Source: an uncultured Bacilli bacterium (GTDB lineage: Bacteria > Bacillota_I > Bacilli_A > RF39 > UBA660). From it: a DNA stretch of 21,596 bases. The notes under the pieces were generated by a model, which was not told the DNA's origin, did no database searches, and saw only the letters and a list, made by a program, of their open reading frames with translations. The translations under genes were made by a program, and so were the position numbers. The stretch spans positions 1 to 21,596 of the forward strand of contig CANRDR010000004.1 of NCBI GenBank assembly GCA_947629425.1, in the 5' to 3' direction. Numbering within the stretch: position 1 is the stretch's first letter; each line of letters opens with the position of its first letter. Shown one piece after another: positions 1 through 8,962 of the stretch.

Positions 1-75
1 CAAGCTGATATGAATAAATCATTTAGTGGTAAACTTATAGTAACAAGTACTCAACAATTTACTAATGGGTCATAA
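1..75 (+). CDS. C-terminal end of a TasA/camelysin-like small exported protein (partial)
   Basis: Only the last 24 codons and a TAA stop are present; the gene enters from the left edge. The readable C-terminus (QADMNKSFSGKLIVTST...) aligns with the C-terminus of the next gene (QADMLKSFKTTVTISSN), so it is a paralogue of the two genes that follow and the array has at least three members. The gap to the next start is 24 nt and no terminator lies between them, so they are probably co-transcribed. Function is inferred only from the paralogues. The assignment as coding rests on this alignment, because the fragment is too short to judge alone. Confidence 0.7.
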   Translation, partial: QADMNKSFSGKLIVTSTQQFTNGS

Positions 76-99
76 AAAATATGATAAGGAAAATAGAAA

Positions 100-681
100 A
101 TGAAGAAAAAAAATATAATATTTATAGGTATAATTGTTTCTATATTATTGCTAATTTCTTTAATAGGTACAACATTTGCATATTATATTGCTAAAATATC
201 AGGAACTCCTAGTACTACTAATGTATCAGGTAATACTGGTAATTTGGCATTGACATATACACCATTAAATATAACTGTTTCTGACATACTTCCAGGTTGG
301 ACATTAGAAAAAAACTTTACTGTAAAAAATACATCGACTGCTGATAAAAGTTTAACTTATGATTTAATACTACAAAATATAAGTAATACTTTTACTAGAC
401 AACAAGATATTGTTTTTAAAATTACATGTAAATCTTCTAGTGGAACATGTTTAGGAAGTGGTACTAAAATAGGAACAAGCGGTGATGGTACTACAGAATT
501 ACAATTTCCTGCAAGTGATGTTACATTGTTTACATCATCTTCAATTCCAAAAGGTGTAACACATACATATTCAATTTATTTTAGATATAAAAATGAAGCT
601 ACGACTGATCAACAAGCTGATATGTTAAAATCATTTAAAACAACTGTTACAATTAGTAGTAATGGAAAATATACATATTAA
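100..681 (+). CDS. Small exported protein, TasA/camelysin-like (array member 2)
   Basis: A 193-residue protein. Residues 1-29 form a basic N-terminus, a hydrophobic segment and a TFAYY end, resembling the signal or anchor region of SipW-processed TasA/camelysin proteins. The rest is Thr/Ser/Asn-rich and looks beta-rich, with an ILPGW motif (63-67), a VKNTS strand, and the segment RQQDIVFKITC. Two cysteines (C110, C117) could form a disulfide. The start ATG is preceded by AAGGA (86-90) at good spacing. It shares the whole layout with the next gene (PGW motif, RQQD segment, paired Cys, HTY, DQ near the end). The family assignment is from general architecture: TasA/camelysin proteins form fibres or matrix in Bacilli, but no sipW or sortase gene is visible here. 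It could instead be a pilin-like or other surface protein. Confidence 0.6.
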   Translation: MKKKNIIFIGIIVSILLLISLIGTTFAYYIAKISGTPSTTNVSGNTGNLALTYTPLNITVSDILPGWTLEKNFTVKNTSTADKSLTYDLILQNISNTFTRQQDIVFKITCKSSSGTCLGSGTKIGTSGDGTTELQFPASDVTLFTSSSIPKGVTHTYSIYFRYKNEATTDQQADMLKSFKTTVTISSNGKYTY

Positions 682-698
682 GTGAAAGGATGGTAATA

Positions 699-1259
699 AT
701 GCAAAAAAATAAAAAAATATTTTTTTTAATAACTCTATCTATATTTATATGTATATTAATTAGTATAGTGTCAATTACTTATGCATATTTTCTTGCCAGA
801 GTAGAAAATTCACCTACAGAAAATAATATATTAGGAAATACTTCAAATTTATCTTTACAATATAAAGATGGTTCAACAATAACTGGTTCTAATATAATTC
901 CGGGTTGGAGCAAATCATTAAGTTTTAAAATAGAAAATACTGGTGATTCTGATACTTATTATAAAGTAGTATTTGAAAGCATTAATAATCCATTTAGTAG
1001 ACAACAAGATTTAAGATATACTTTAAGTTGTAGTTCATCTGATAGTTATTCTTGTTCTGGAAAATCTGATAGTCAACTTCCATCTACTACTAATTCCTTA
1101 ACTGATATAGTATCAAATAATATTAATCCAGGTACTACACATACTTATACACTTACTATTACATACAAAAATGATCCTAATGTAGATCAATCATTATCTG
1201 ATAAAGATAAAAATTTTAGTGCAAAAGTTACTATAGTTGCAGAACATGAATCTATGTAA
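699..1259 (+). CDS. Small exported protein, TasA/camelysin-like (array member 3)
   Basis: A 186-residue paralogue of the upstream gene. A longer reading from ATG 690 would use a codon inside the Shine-Dalgarno sequence AAAGGATGG (685-693), so the ATG at 699 is preferred. It has a hydrophobic N-terminal segment ending ITYAYFLARVEN, an IIPGW motif, the RQQDLRYTLSC segment, two Cys eight residues apart (C111, C119), and HTYTLTITY near the end. The gap from the previous stop is 17 nt, so it is very likely in the same transcript, with a weak terminator following. Identity to its neighbour is moderate and patchy, indicating an old tandem duplication. Function is unknown beyond likely surface exposure. 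A TasA/CalY-like matrix role is an inference. Confidence 0.6.
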   Translation: MQKNKKIFFLITLSIFICILISIVSITYAYFLARVENSPTENNILGNTSNLSLQYKDGSTITGSNIIPGWSKSLSFKIENTGDSDTYYKVVFESINNPFSRQQDLRYTLSCSSSDSYSCSGKSDSQLPSTTNSLTDIVSNNINPGTTHTYTLTITYKNDPNVDQSLSDKDKNFSAKVTIVAEHESM

Positions 1260-1289
1260 TAAAGAATTTATATATTTCTTTATTTTTTT
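1258..1289 (+). terminator. Weak intrinsic terminator after the exported-protein array
   Basis: A 9-bp inverted repeat (arms 1258-1266 and 1276-1284, AATAAAGAA/TTCTTTATT) runs into a seven-T tract at 1283-1289. Only one G-C pair is present, so it is energetically weak. Its place right after the array and before the RBS of the next gene makes it plausible. Confidence 0.35.
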
Positions 1290-1321
1290 GTGATAAAATT
1301 GAATTAGAATAGAGGGATAAT

Positions 1322-2548
1322 ATGAATATAATAAATATTATAGAAAAAAAATCTTTAGGAAAAGAATTAACTTATGAAGAATTAAGTTATGCATTTAATG
1401 GATATTTAAAAGAGAAGATAGAAGATTATCAAATGAGTAGTTTACTTATGGCTATAGTTATAAATGGAATGACTTTTGAAGAAACTAGAAATTTAACTGA
1501 TATATTTATAAAAAGCGGTAAAGTATATGACTTAAGTAGTATTGGTGAAGTTATAGTTGATAAACATTCAACAGGAGGTATAGGAGATTCAACAACTTTA
1601 GTAGTTGGCCCAATAGTTGCAAGTTGTGGAGTTAAAATGGCTAAAATAAGTGGTAAAGGTTTAGGAATAACAGGTGGCACTATTGATAAATTACAAAGTA
1701 TACCTAAATTTAACGTATATTTATCAAAGATGGAATTTTTAGAAAATTTAAAAACAGTTGGATTTGTAGATTCAAGTCAAACAGATGATTTAGTACCTAT
1801 GGATAAAAAAGTATATAACTTAAGAAATAATTCAGGAACAACAAAATCTATTCCATTAATAGTTTCATCTATTATGTCAAAAAAAATAGCAAGTGGTGCA
1901 GATATTATACTAATAGATATAAAAGTAGGAAATGGTGCATTAATTAAAACCAAAACAGATGCAAAATTAATGAGTGATTGGATGAAAAAAATAGGCACTT
2001 CATACAATAAAAAAGTTGTTACAATAATAAGTGATATGAATAAACCATTATCTAATAGTATTGGTAATTTATTAGAAGTAGAAGAAGCAATGAACGTATT
2101 AAAAGGAAAAGACTGTGCTTTATTAGAAACATCTCGTGAAATTGCAAGTATATTAATATCTCTTGCTAAAAAAATAACAAAAGAAGAAGCACTAGAAGAA
2201 GTAGATAATGCAATAAAGTCAAAAAAAGCATATAAAAAGTTTTTAGAATTTGTTTCATCTCAAGGTGGAGATATAAGTAAAATAAAAATAAAGGCTAATA
2301 TAAAAGTAGTAAGAAGTAAAGAATCTGGTATATTAAAAGCGATTAATGCTGAAAAAATTGGAGAATTAGCATTAAAATTAGGTGCTGGTAAAATTAATGA
2401 TAGACAAAAAATAGATTATTCTGCTGGAATAAAATTATTTAAAAATGTAGGAGATAGAGTAGAAAAAAATGATGTATTAGCAACACTTTACACAAATAAA
2501 CATATAAATTTGTCAAATGATGACGTAAATTGTTTCATCGTAGAATAG
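1322..2548 (+). CDS. pdp: Pyrimidine-nucleoside phosphorylase
   Basis: A 408-residue member of the thymidine/pyrimidine-nucleoside phosphorylase family, which splits uridine and deoxynucleosides with phosphate in cytosolic nucleoside salvage. The N-terminal helical domain (DYQMSSLLMAI), the phosphate motif DKHSTGGIGD (80-89) and the SIPLIVSSIMSKKIASGAD block are clear. R168, S183 and K187 fall where the family has its pyrimidine-contacting residues. The protein is slightly shorter than Bacillus Pdp (about 433). Odd points: the usual GLGHTGGT reads GLGITGGT (I116), and the usual LRDVTATV reads LRNNSGTT, so the substrate loop is divergent. The ATG follows GAGGG (1312-1316). It lies 37 nt ahead of the HerA-type gene. 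The divergence leaves some doubt about the exact substrate. Confidence 0.85.
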   Translation: MNIINIIEKKSLGKELTYEELSYAFNGYLKEKIEDYQMSSLLMAIVINGMTFEETRNLTDIFIKSGKVYDLSSIGEVIVDKHSTGGIGDSTTLVVGPIVASCGVKMAKISGKGLGITGGTIDKLQSIPKFNVYLSKMEFLENLKTVGFVDSSQTDDLVPMDKKVYNLRNNSGTTKSIPLIVSSIMSKKIASGADIILIDIKVGNGALIKTKTDAKLMSDWMKKIGTSYNKKVVTIISDMNKPLSNSIGNLLEVEEAMNVLKGKDCALLETSREIASILISLAKKITKEEALEEVDNAIKSKKAYKKFLEFVSSQGGDISKIKIKANIKVVRSKESGILKAINAEKIGELALKLGAGKINDRQKIDYSAGIKLFKNVGDRVEKNDVLATLYTNKHINLSNDDVNCFIVE

Positions 2549-2552
2549 AATT

Positions 2553-2561
2553 TGCTATACT
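2553..2561 (+). promoter_or_regulatory. Extended -10 promoter candidate for the HerA-type gene
   Basis: TGCTATACT fits the extended -10 consensus TGnTATAAT, immediately after the pdp stop codon. No good -35 is seen. The predicted start near 2568 leaves a very short leader carrying AAGGGTGA. The gene may also be read from the upstream pdp transcript. Confidence 0.4.
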
Positions 2562-2585
2562 AATAATAAGATAAGGGTGAGATTT

Positions 2586-4622
2586 ATGAATGAACAAACA
2601 AATAATGTAACTCAAAATGTTACAAATAATACTGATCAAGTTATAGATTTATCTAAAAATGCAGAAGAAATTGTATTAAATGATATGCCTAAACCTGCAA
2701 ATGTTGAGGCTAATAATGTAAGTACTAATGCAAGTATTCAAACAAATGATAATGCATACGTTAATCAACAAAATGATAATGCAAATACTAACCAACCAAA
2801 CGAAAGTATTAATACTAATACGAATGAAACTACTAATAATGTATTAAAACAAGATATAAATAATGATATGTTTGGTAAAATAATAAATATTACTGATTCA
2901 AAAATAACAATAGAATTAAATAAATCAAGTGAAGTAATACCAAACTTAATGAATTTACATGTAATATTTTATGATGATGAATCTAAATTATTAGGAGAAG
3001 TAAGAGCAGTATTAACAGATACAATTGAAATTGATTTAAAGGGTGAATTTCAAGGAGAAAGATTTATTGCTGGTACAATAAAAAAACCAAGTCTATCAAG
3101 TAAAGTAAGGGTTATTAATGAAGAAGAATTAAATGTAATATTAGGAACTAATAATGCATCAAATATTTATATTGGTAAAAGTCCTATATATCCAGGAAAA
3201 AATATATATTGTAATATAAATGATTTATTTTCAAATCACTTATGTTTCTTTGGTAATTCTGGTAGTGGTAAAAGTTGTAGTGTATCAAGAGTTATACAAA
3301 ATGTATTTTTAAATAAAAATTTCTTAACTTATAATGCAAACTTATTTTTCTTTGATGCATATGGAGAATATAAAAATGCATTTAAAGATTTATCAACTAT
3401 TAATCCAAACTATCAATATAAATTTTTAACATCTAATCCAGTTGATCCAACAGATTGTAAATTAGCGATTCCAGTATATTTGCTTACTGTTGATGATATT
3501 GCATTATTATTACAGGCTACAGATCATTCACAAATAACTATAATTGAAAGAATGTATAAATTAGCACGTATATTTAGTAGAAATGATGATATGACTAAAA
3601 AATTAAAAAATCATTTAATAGCACGCGCTATAATGAATGTATTATTTTCAAATCAATCATCTACTGCTAAAAAATCAGATATATTTTCTATAGTTACAGC
3701 ATGTTCTACAGATGAATTTAATTTAAAGGCAGAATTACAAGGTGTTGGTTATACAAGAGTATTTAGTGAATGTTTCGGAATAGATAGAAATGGAGAATTT
3801 GGTGAATCAGTACTTTTAAATGAATATTTAAATAAATATATTGATGATAATTTAGAAAGTACTATTAGTATACCAAATGAAGCTTTCTTTACTTTATCAG
3901 ATTTAGCTAATGCATTAAGTTTTACTTTAATAGGAGAAGGTTTTCAAGAAAATAAAACTATTCAAGATGCAGCAATTATATTAAAAGTTAGATTAAATTC
4001 TATAATTAATAGTTCAAATAGTGCATTCTTTGATGTAAATGAATATGTTAACTTAGAAACTTATATATCTAATTTAATAATGAATAATAATAAACGTAGT
4101 CAAATTATTAATATTAACTTAGAAGGTGTAGATGATAATCTAGCTAAAGTATTAGTTAAAATTCTTGCTAAAATGTTATATGATTTTGCTAAATCAAGAA
4201 CTGATAGAGCAAGTATACCATTTCATTTATTTATAGAAGAAGCGCATAGATATGTTGTAAAAGATAATGATGTATTCTTAATAGGTTATAATATATTTGA
4301 ACGTATTGCAAAAGAAGGTAGAAAATACGGTGTTATATTAGATTTAGTTAGTCAAAGACCTGTTGAAATATCTGATACAGTTGTATCACAAATGAGTAAT
4401 TTCTTAATATTAAAAATGACTCATCCATTAGACTTAGAATATATTGAAAAAATGTTACCTAATATTAGTGGAGATGTTATAGATAAATTAAATTCATTAC
4501 AAGCAGGTACTTTAGTTGCATTTGGAAATGCATTTAAGATACCACTTCTAATAAAGATGGATATGCCTAATCCTACTCCATACAGTTCTAACTGTGATAT
4601 TATTAATACTTGGAAAGGGTAA
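2586..4622 (+). CDS. herA: HerA-type (DUF87/HAS-barrel) hexameric ATPase
   Basis: A 678-residue protein. Residues 1-90 are rich in Asn, Thr and Gln and look disordered. A beta-rich HAS-barrel-like segment follows at about 94-175. The RecA-like ATPase core has Walker A GNSGSGKS (223-230), the Walker B/catalytic run FIEEAH (549-554) and a GRKYGVILDLVSQRP block (SQRP 589-592), as in HerA DNA translocases. Archaeal HerA works with the nuclease NurA in end resection, and bacterial homologues also occur in defence pairs with SIR2 or DUF4297 effectors. No such partner is in this window. A GTG at 2577 lies inside the SD, so ATG 2586 (SD AAGGGTGA) is chosen. An intrinsic terminator follows closely. 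The family call is firm; the cellular role is open. Confidence 0.85.
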   Translation: MNEQTNNVTQNVTNNTDQVIDLSKNAEEIVLNDMPKPANVEANNVSTNASIQTNDNAYVNQQNDNANTNQPNESINTNTNETTNNVLKQDINNDMFGKIINITDSKITIELNKSSEVIPNLMNLHVIFYDDESKLLGEVRAVLTDTIEIDLKGEFQGERFIAGTIKKPSLSSKVRVINEEELNVILGTNNASNIYIGKSPIYPGKNIYCNINDLFSNHLCFFGNSGSGKSCSVSRVIQNVFLNKNFLTYNANLFFFDAYGEYKNAFKDLSTINPNYQYKFLTSNPVDPTDCKLAIPVYLLTVDDIALLLQATDHSQITIIERMYKLARIFSRNDDMTKKLKNHLIARAIMNVLFSNQSSTAKKSDIFSIVTACSTDEFNLKAELQGVGYTRVFSECFGIDRNGEFGESVLLNEYLNKYIDDNLESTISIPNEAFFTLSDLANALSFTLIGEGFQENKTIQDAAIILKVRLNSIINSSNSAFFDVNEYVNLETYISNLIMNNNKRSQIININLEGVDDNLAKVLVKILAKMLYDFAKSRTDRASIPFHLFIEEAHRYVVKDNDVFLIGYNIFERIAKEGRKYGVILDLVSQRPVEISDTVVSQMSNFLILKMTHPLDLEYIEKMLPNISGDVIDKLNSLQAGTLVAFGNAFKIPLLIKMDMPNPTPYSSNCDIINTWKG

Positions 4623-4634
4623 TTTTAAATAATT

Positions 4635-4668
4635 CGACAAATGATTTACGTCATTTGTTGTTTTTTTT
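4635..4668 (+). terminator. Intrinsic terminator after the HerA-type gene
   Basis: A 10-bp stem (arms 4635-4644 and 4651-4660, core ACAAATGA/TCATTTGT, one G-U pair) with a 6-nt loop is followed by eight T at 4661-4668. It lies 12 nt after the herA stop codon and separates it from parE. Confidence 0.85.
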
Positions 4669-4701
4669 AACTGTATATGTTAAACTTAGTAAGGTGATGA
4701 T

Positions 4702-6606
4702 ATGGCAAAATATGATGAAAGTTCAATTAAAATATTAGAAGGTTTAGAAGCAGTTAGAAAAAGACCAGGAATGTATATTGGATCAACTGATAAAAGAGGT
4801 CTTCACCATTTAGCATGGGAAATTATAGATAATTCAATAGATGAAATAATAAATGGTTTTGGTTCAAAAATTGCAATAACAATAAATGAAGATGGATCAC
4901 TAACAGTAAGTGATGATGGCCGTGGGGTTCCAATAGGAATGCACTCTAGCGGTAAAAGTACTCCAGAAGTAATTTATACGATTTTACATGCAGGAGGTAA
5001 ATTTAGTGAATCAGGTTATAAAGTAAGTGGTGGATTACATGGAGTAGGTGCAAGTGTAGTAAATGCTTTATCTGAATGGATGAAAGTTACTATTTATAGA
5101 GATGGTGTAATTAGTGAAATAGAATTTGAAAATGGTGGACATTTAAAAAGTGATTTAAAACAAATAGGAACTACTAAAAAAACTGGAACAACTGTTACAT
5201 TTATGCCAGATAAGGAAATATTTAAACAAAATGAATTTTCGTTTACAACTTTATGTGAAAGAATGCAAGAAAGTGCGTTTTTGTTAAACAAATTAACTGT
5301 AGAATTAACAGATGTATTAGATAATAAAAATGTAGTATATCATTATGATAATGGACTTATTTCTTTTGCTGAATATATGAATGAAGGAAAAAATGTATTA
5401 CATGATGTTGTATCAATACATGGAATAAAAAATGATATAGAAGTAGATATAGCATTACAATATACTGATACATATAATGAAAGTATTTTATCTTTTGTAA
5501 ATAACGTAAAAACAAGTGATGGAGGAACACACGAAGTAGGTTTTAAAACTGGTATTACAAAAGTATTTAATGATTATGCAAGAACTAATAATTTAATAAA
5601 AAATAAAGATTCGAATTTTGAAGGAAGCGATGTAAGAGAAGGTTTGACTGCTGTAATTAATTTAAGAATTCCTGAAAAATATTTACAATTTGAAGGACAA
5701 ACTAAAGGTAAATTAGGAACTCCTGAAGCAAGAAGTGTAGTAGAAACAATAGTATATGATAATTTAAAATTCTTTTTAGAAGAAAATAGAGATACTGCAG
5801 TAACTATTATTGAAAAATCAATAAAATCTAAAACTGCAAGAGAGGCTGCTAGAAAAGCAAGAGAAGAAGCAAGAAATGGAAAATCTAAAAAGAATGAAGC
5901 TAGAAGTTTATCTGCTAAATTAACTCCACCTCAAGCAAGAAATCCTAAAATAAATGAATTATTTATAGTAGAAGGAAACTCAGCAGGAGGTACTGCTAAA
6001 AAAAGTAGAGATAGAAAATTTCAAGCAATACTTCCTCTTCGTGGTAAAATAATCAATACAGAAAAAGCGTCTTTAGCAGATATATTTAAAAACGAAGAAA
6101 TTAATACAATAATACATTGTATAGGTGCTGGTGTTGGAAATGATTTTGATATAAAAGATATAAATTATGATAAAGTAATAATAACAACAGATGCCGATGA
6201 TGATGGTGCTCATATTCAATGTTTACTGTTAACGTTTTTCTATAGATTTATGAGACCTTTAGTAGAAACAGGACATTTATATATAGCAATGCCACCTTTA
6301 TTTAAAGTAGATTATAATAAATCAGTAAATTATTTTTGGACTAATGAAGAATTAAAAGAATATACTACTGGAAAATCTAATTATAAAGTACAAAGATATA
6401 AAGGATTAGGTGAAATGAATCCAGGACCTTTTTGGGAAACAACAATGTGTCCTGAAACAAGAAATTTAATAAAGGTTTCTATAAGTGATGCTGCATTAGC
6501 AGAAAAAAGAGTAAGTACATTAATGGGTGATGTTGTAGAACCTAGAAAAGAATGGATTAATGAAAATGTTATATTTTCTATGGAAGATGATTATGTAATA
6601 AATTAA
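4702..6606 (+). CDS. parE: DNA topoisomerase IV subunit B
   Basis: A 634-residue type IIA topoisomerase ATPase subunit that powers chromosome decatenation with ParC. The GHKL ATPase motifs are intact (EIIDNSIDE near residue 40, DDGRGVP, GGLHGVGASVVNAL). The transducer and TOPRIM domains follow, with E424 and the DADDD metal motif. Phrases such as FQAILPLRGKIINTEKA and ADIFKNEEINTIIH are ParE-like rather than GyrB-like, and the length fits ParE. The normal EGDSAGG motif reads EGNSAGG, giving N426 at the position of E. coli GyrB D426. The start ATG has AAGGTGAT 4 nt upstream. parC, usually next to parE in Bacillota, is absent; a DUF2207 gene follows after 19 nt and is probably co-transcribed. 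Confidence 0.93.
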   Translation: MAKYDESSIKILEGLEAVRKRPGMYIGSTDKRGLHHLAWEIIDNSIDEIINGFGSKIAITINEDGSLTVSDDGRGVPIGMHSSGKSTPEVIYTILHAGGKFSESGYKVSGGLHGVGASVVNALSEWMKVTIYRDGVISEIEFENGGHLKSDLKQIGTTKKTGTTVTFMPDKEIFKQNEFSFTTLCERMQESAFLLNKLTVELTDVLDNKNVVYHYDNGLISFAEYMNEGKNVLHDVVSIHGIKNDIEVDIALQYTDTYNESILSFVNNVKTSDGGTHEVGFKTGITKVFNDYARTNNLIKNKDSNFEGSDVREGLTAVINLRIPEKYLQFEGQTKGKLGTPEARSVVETIVYDNLKFFLEENRDTAVTIIEKSIKSKTAREAARKAREEARNGKSKKNEARSLSAKLTPPQARNPKINELFIVEGNSAGGTAKKSRDRKFQAILPLRGKIINTEKASLADIFKNEEINTIIHCIGAGVGNDFDIKDINYDKVIITTDADDDGAHIQCLLLTFFYRFMRPLVETGHLYIAMPPLFKVDYNKSVNYFWTNEELKEYTTGKSNYKVQRYKGLGEMNPGPFWETTMCPETRNLIKVSISDAALAEKRVSTLMGDVVEPRKEWINENVIFSMEDDYVIN

Positions 6607-6625
6607 ATAGAAATGGGTTGTAAAA

Positions 6626-8941
6626 GTGAGAATATTAAAAAATATATTATTAATTATATTTTTGTTTATGCCAACTGTAGTATTAGCCGATGGAATAGAA
6701 AACTATTATATTAATGCTACTATATTAAATAATGGTGATATAGAAGTAGAAGAATATTTTAACTTAACAGGATACTATAATGGTATGGATAGAATTATTA
6801 ATTATAAAAATATTAATGCAAAAGAATTTGATCCATATAGTGATTCGTTTGGAGGAAGTAAAATTCATAACGGTGATAATATTACATTAGAAGAAATAAG
6901 AGGAGTAGAAATAAATAATAATTTTGATTTTAATAATGTTAATGGTCAAATATTTAATGAAACTTATAGTGGTGAAATTGGAGATTATGGAGTATATAAA
7001 ATTACTAGATCAGCTATAGGGGATACTTATAGAATATTTATGCCGAGTAGTAAAAATAAAGCATTTTATATAAAATATAAATTACATAATATGGCAGTAT
7101 TGCATAATGATATAGGAGAATTAGGATGGAATGTATTTGGAACAGAATTAAATGAAAGTATAAATAATTTAAAAGTAGTAGTAAATATTCCTAATAATAG
7201 TAATTTAATAAAAGTATGGGCTCATGGTCCATTACATGGTGAAAGTAAAATAATATCGAATGATAAAGTTGAAGCTACTATTAATAATCTAAATGCAAAT
7301 ACTGCATTAGATATAAGAGTTGCATTTGATAAAGAAGTAATAAATAATTCTACTAAATTAACAAATGTTGATGCATTAGATAAAATTATTAATTATGAAA
7401 CAAAATTAGCATATGCAGCTAATAAAGAAAGAGAAGCAATAAAAAAATCAAAAATAAACGAAATTGATAATTTATTTAAAGAATTAGATAATGAACCTAG
7501 GAGATATAAATATAACTCTTTATATGATAAAATTAATAATTTAAATTATATAGATTTAAAAAATACATATATAGAAAAATTAATTACTTATCAAGATAAA
7601 GTAGATGAATATGAATATGATAATTTTAGTTATTATACTAAGGATATTAGTTATTCATCTTATGATTTTGCTAAAGAATATCCTGATTTAGTATTCAGTG
7701 AAAATTTAAGAAATAAAATGAATAATGAATTAGAAATATTAAGAAAGAAAGTTAAGTTTAAAGAAACTAAATTAGAAATAATTATAATATTAATATCTAT
7801 TTGTTTTCTTATAATTTCTTATTTAACTTTAAATAAAGGTAAGTTTTTTAGTAAATTAATAAAGTATGTAGAACCTAAATATTTAAGAGATCTACCTTCT
7901 AATTTATCACCAATTTGTGCTGGATTATTAGTAAACAAAAAAATAAGTAAGTATGAAATATCTGCTACATTATTAGATTTAGTAAGAAGAAAGATAGTAG
8001 TAGTAGAAAAAGATGCAAAAAATAATACTGTGTTACATTTAGTTGCTGATAGAAAAACATTATCTGATAGTGATAAAAATTTTATTAAAATGATATTTGA
8101 AAATAATAATATATTAAATTTAAAGAAAATGAAAAAGATAGACAATTATAGATTTGAAAAATGGAGAGATAATGAATTAGATATATTAAGAGATAATGAT
8201 TTACTTGAATATTTTGAACCTAATGATACTGTAAATGGAAACTTTTTAATATATGGTATATTGTTTATTTTTATGGGTTTTTTCTCTCCAATAGGGTTAA
8301 TATTATTAAGTATTTATGCTTTTAAAAGATATAGAGAAAATATTTATATGTTTTATATAATTATTATTAATATATTATTAGGATTAGTATCATTATTTGC
8401 TAATCACTTAGTACATTTTTCTATAATATTTATAATTGTTTCTACTATAGTAATGAAACTAAATTTAAAGAAAACACCCCAAAAAATTAAAATGAAATTA
8501 ACTGAAGAAGGAAAATTAGAACAAAAAAAATGGTATGCATTTAGAAATTTCTTAAATGAATTTTCTAGATTAGATGAAAAAGAAATACCAGAAGTTGCAT
8601 TATGGGAGAAATATTTAGTATTTGCAACAGCATTTGGTATAGGAGAAAAAGTGCTTAAAAGTATGAAAATTAGATTAGAAAATCAAAATGTAGATATTTT
8701 AACAGATAGTATATTCTTTGATACATATAATATGACTACAATATATGATTCAACTTCTAATTTATCTAATAGAGTCTCAGCATTATCTACACCAACTCTT
8801 ACTTTTCCAGCAAGTTCTAGTTCTGGAGGTGGATATGATGGCGGATCATTTTCCTCTGGTGGTGGAGGAGGCGGAGGTTTCTCCGGTGGTTCATCAGGTG
8901 GAGGTTCATTTGGTGGAGGAGGCGGAGGTGGCCGTTTCTAA
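6626..8941 (+). CDS. DUF2207 membrane protein with Gly-rich C-terminus
   Basis: A 771-residue envelope protein of unknown function. It has an N-terminal signal peptide (LLIIFLFMPTVVLADG, cleavage near residue 21) and a large extracytoplasmic domain containing IENYYINATILNNGDIEVEEYF, typical of DUF2207. A helical region at about 250-380 follows, then a membrane segment at about 383-401, a cytoplasmic-looking domain, and three further hydrophobic segments between about 537 and 611. A final domain ends in a Gly/Ser tail (about 733-771), a hallmark of the family. The start is GTG at 6626, because no nearby ATG gives the signal peptide; the SD is poor (GGGTTG). It follows parE by 19 nt and ends at a terminator. 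No enzyme motif is recognised. Confidence 0.85.
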   Translation: MRILKNILLIIFLFMPTVVLADGIENYYINATILNNGDIEVEEYFNLTGYYNGMDRIINYKNINAKEFDPYSDSFGGSKIHNGDNITLEEIRGVEINNNFDFNNVNGQIFNETYSGEIGDYGVYKITRSAIGDTYRIFMPSSKNKAFYIKYKLHNMAVLHNDIGELGWNVFGTELNESINNLKVVVNIPNNSNLIKVWAHGPLHGESKIISNDKVEATINNLNANTALDIRVAFDKEVINNSTKLTNVDALDKIINYETKLAYAANKEREAIKKSKINEIDNLFKELDNEPRRYKYNSLYDKINNLNYIDLKNTYIEKLITYQDKVDEYEYDNFSYYTKDISYSSYDFAKEYPDLVFSENLRNKMNNELEILRKKVKFKETKLEIIIILISICFLIISYLTLNKGKFFSKLIKYVEPKYLRDLPSNLSPICAGLLVNKKISKYEISATLLDLVRRKIVVVEKDAKNNTVLHLVADRKTLSDSDKNFIKMIFENNNILNLKKMKKIDNYRFEKWRDNELDILRDNDLLEYFEPNDTVNGNFLIYGILFIFMGFFSPIGLILLSIYAFKRYRENIYMFYIIIINILLGLVSLFANHLVHFSIIFIIVSTIVMKLNLKKTPQKIKMKLTEEGKLEQKKWYAFRNFLNEFSRLDEKEIPEVALWEKYLVFATAFGIGEKVLKSMKIRLENQNVDILTDSIFFDTYNMTTIYDSTSNLSNRVSALSTPTLTFPASSSSGGGYDGGSFSSGGGGGGGFSGGSSGGGSFGGGGGGGRF

Positions 8942-8962
8942 AATAAAACTTAAAAACATATT

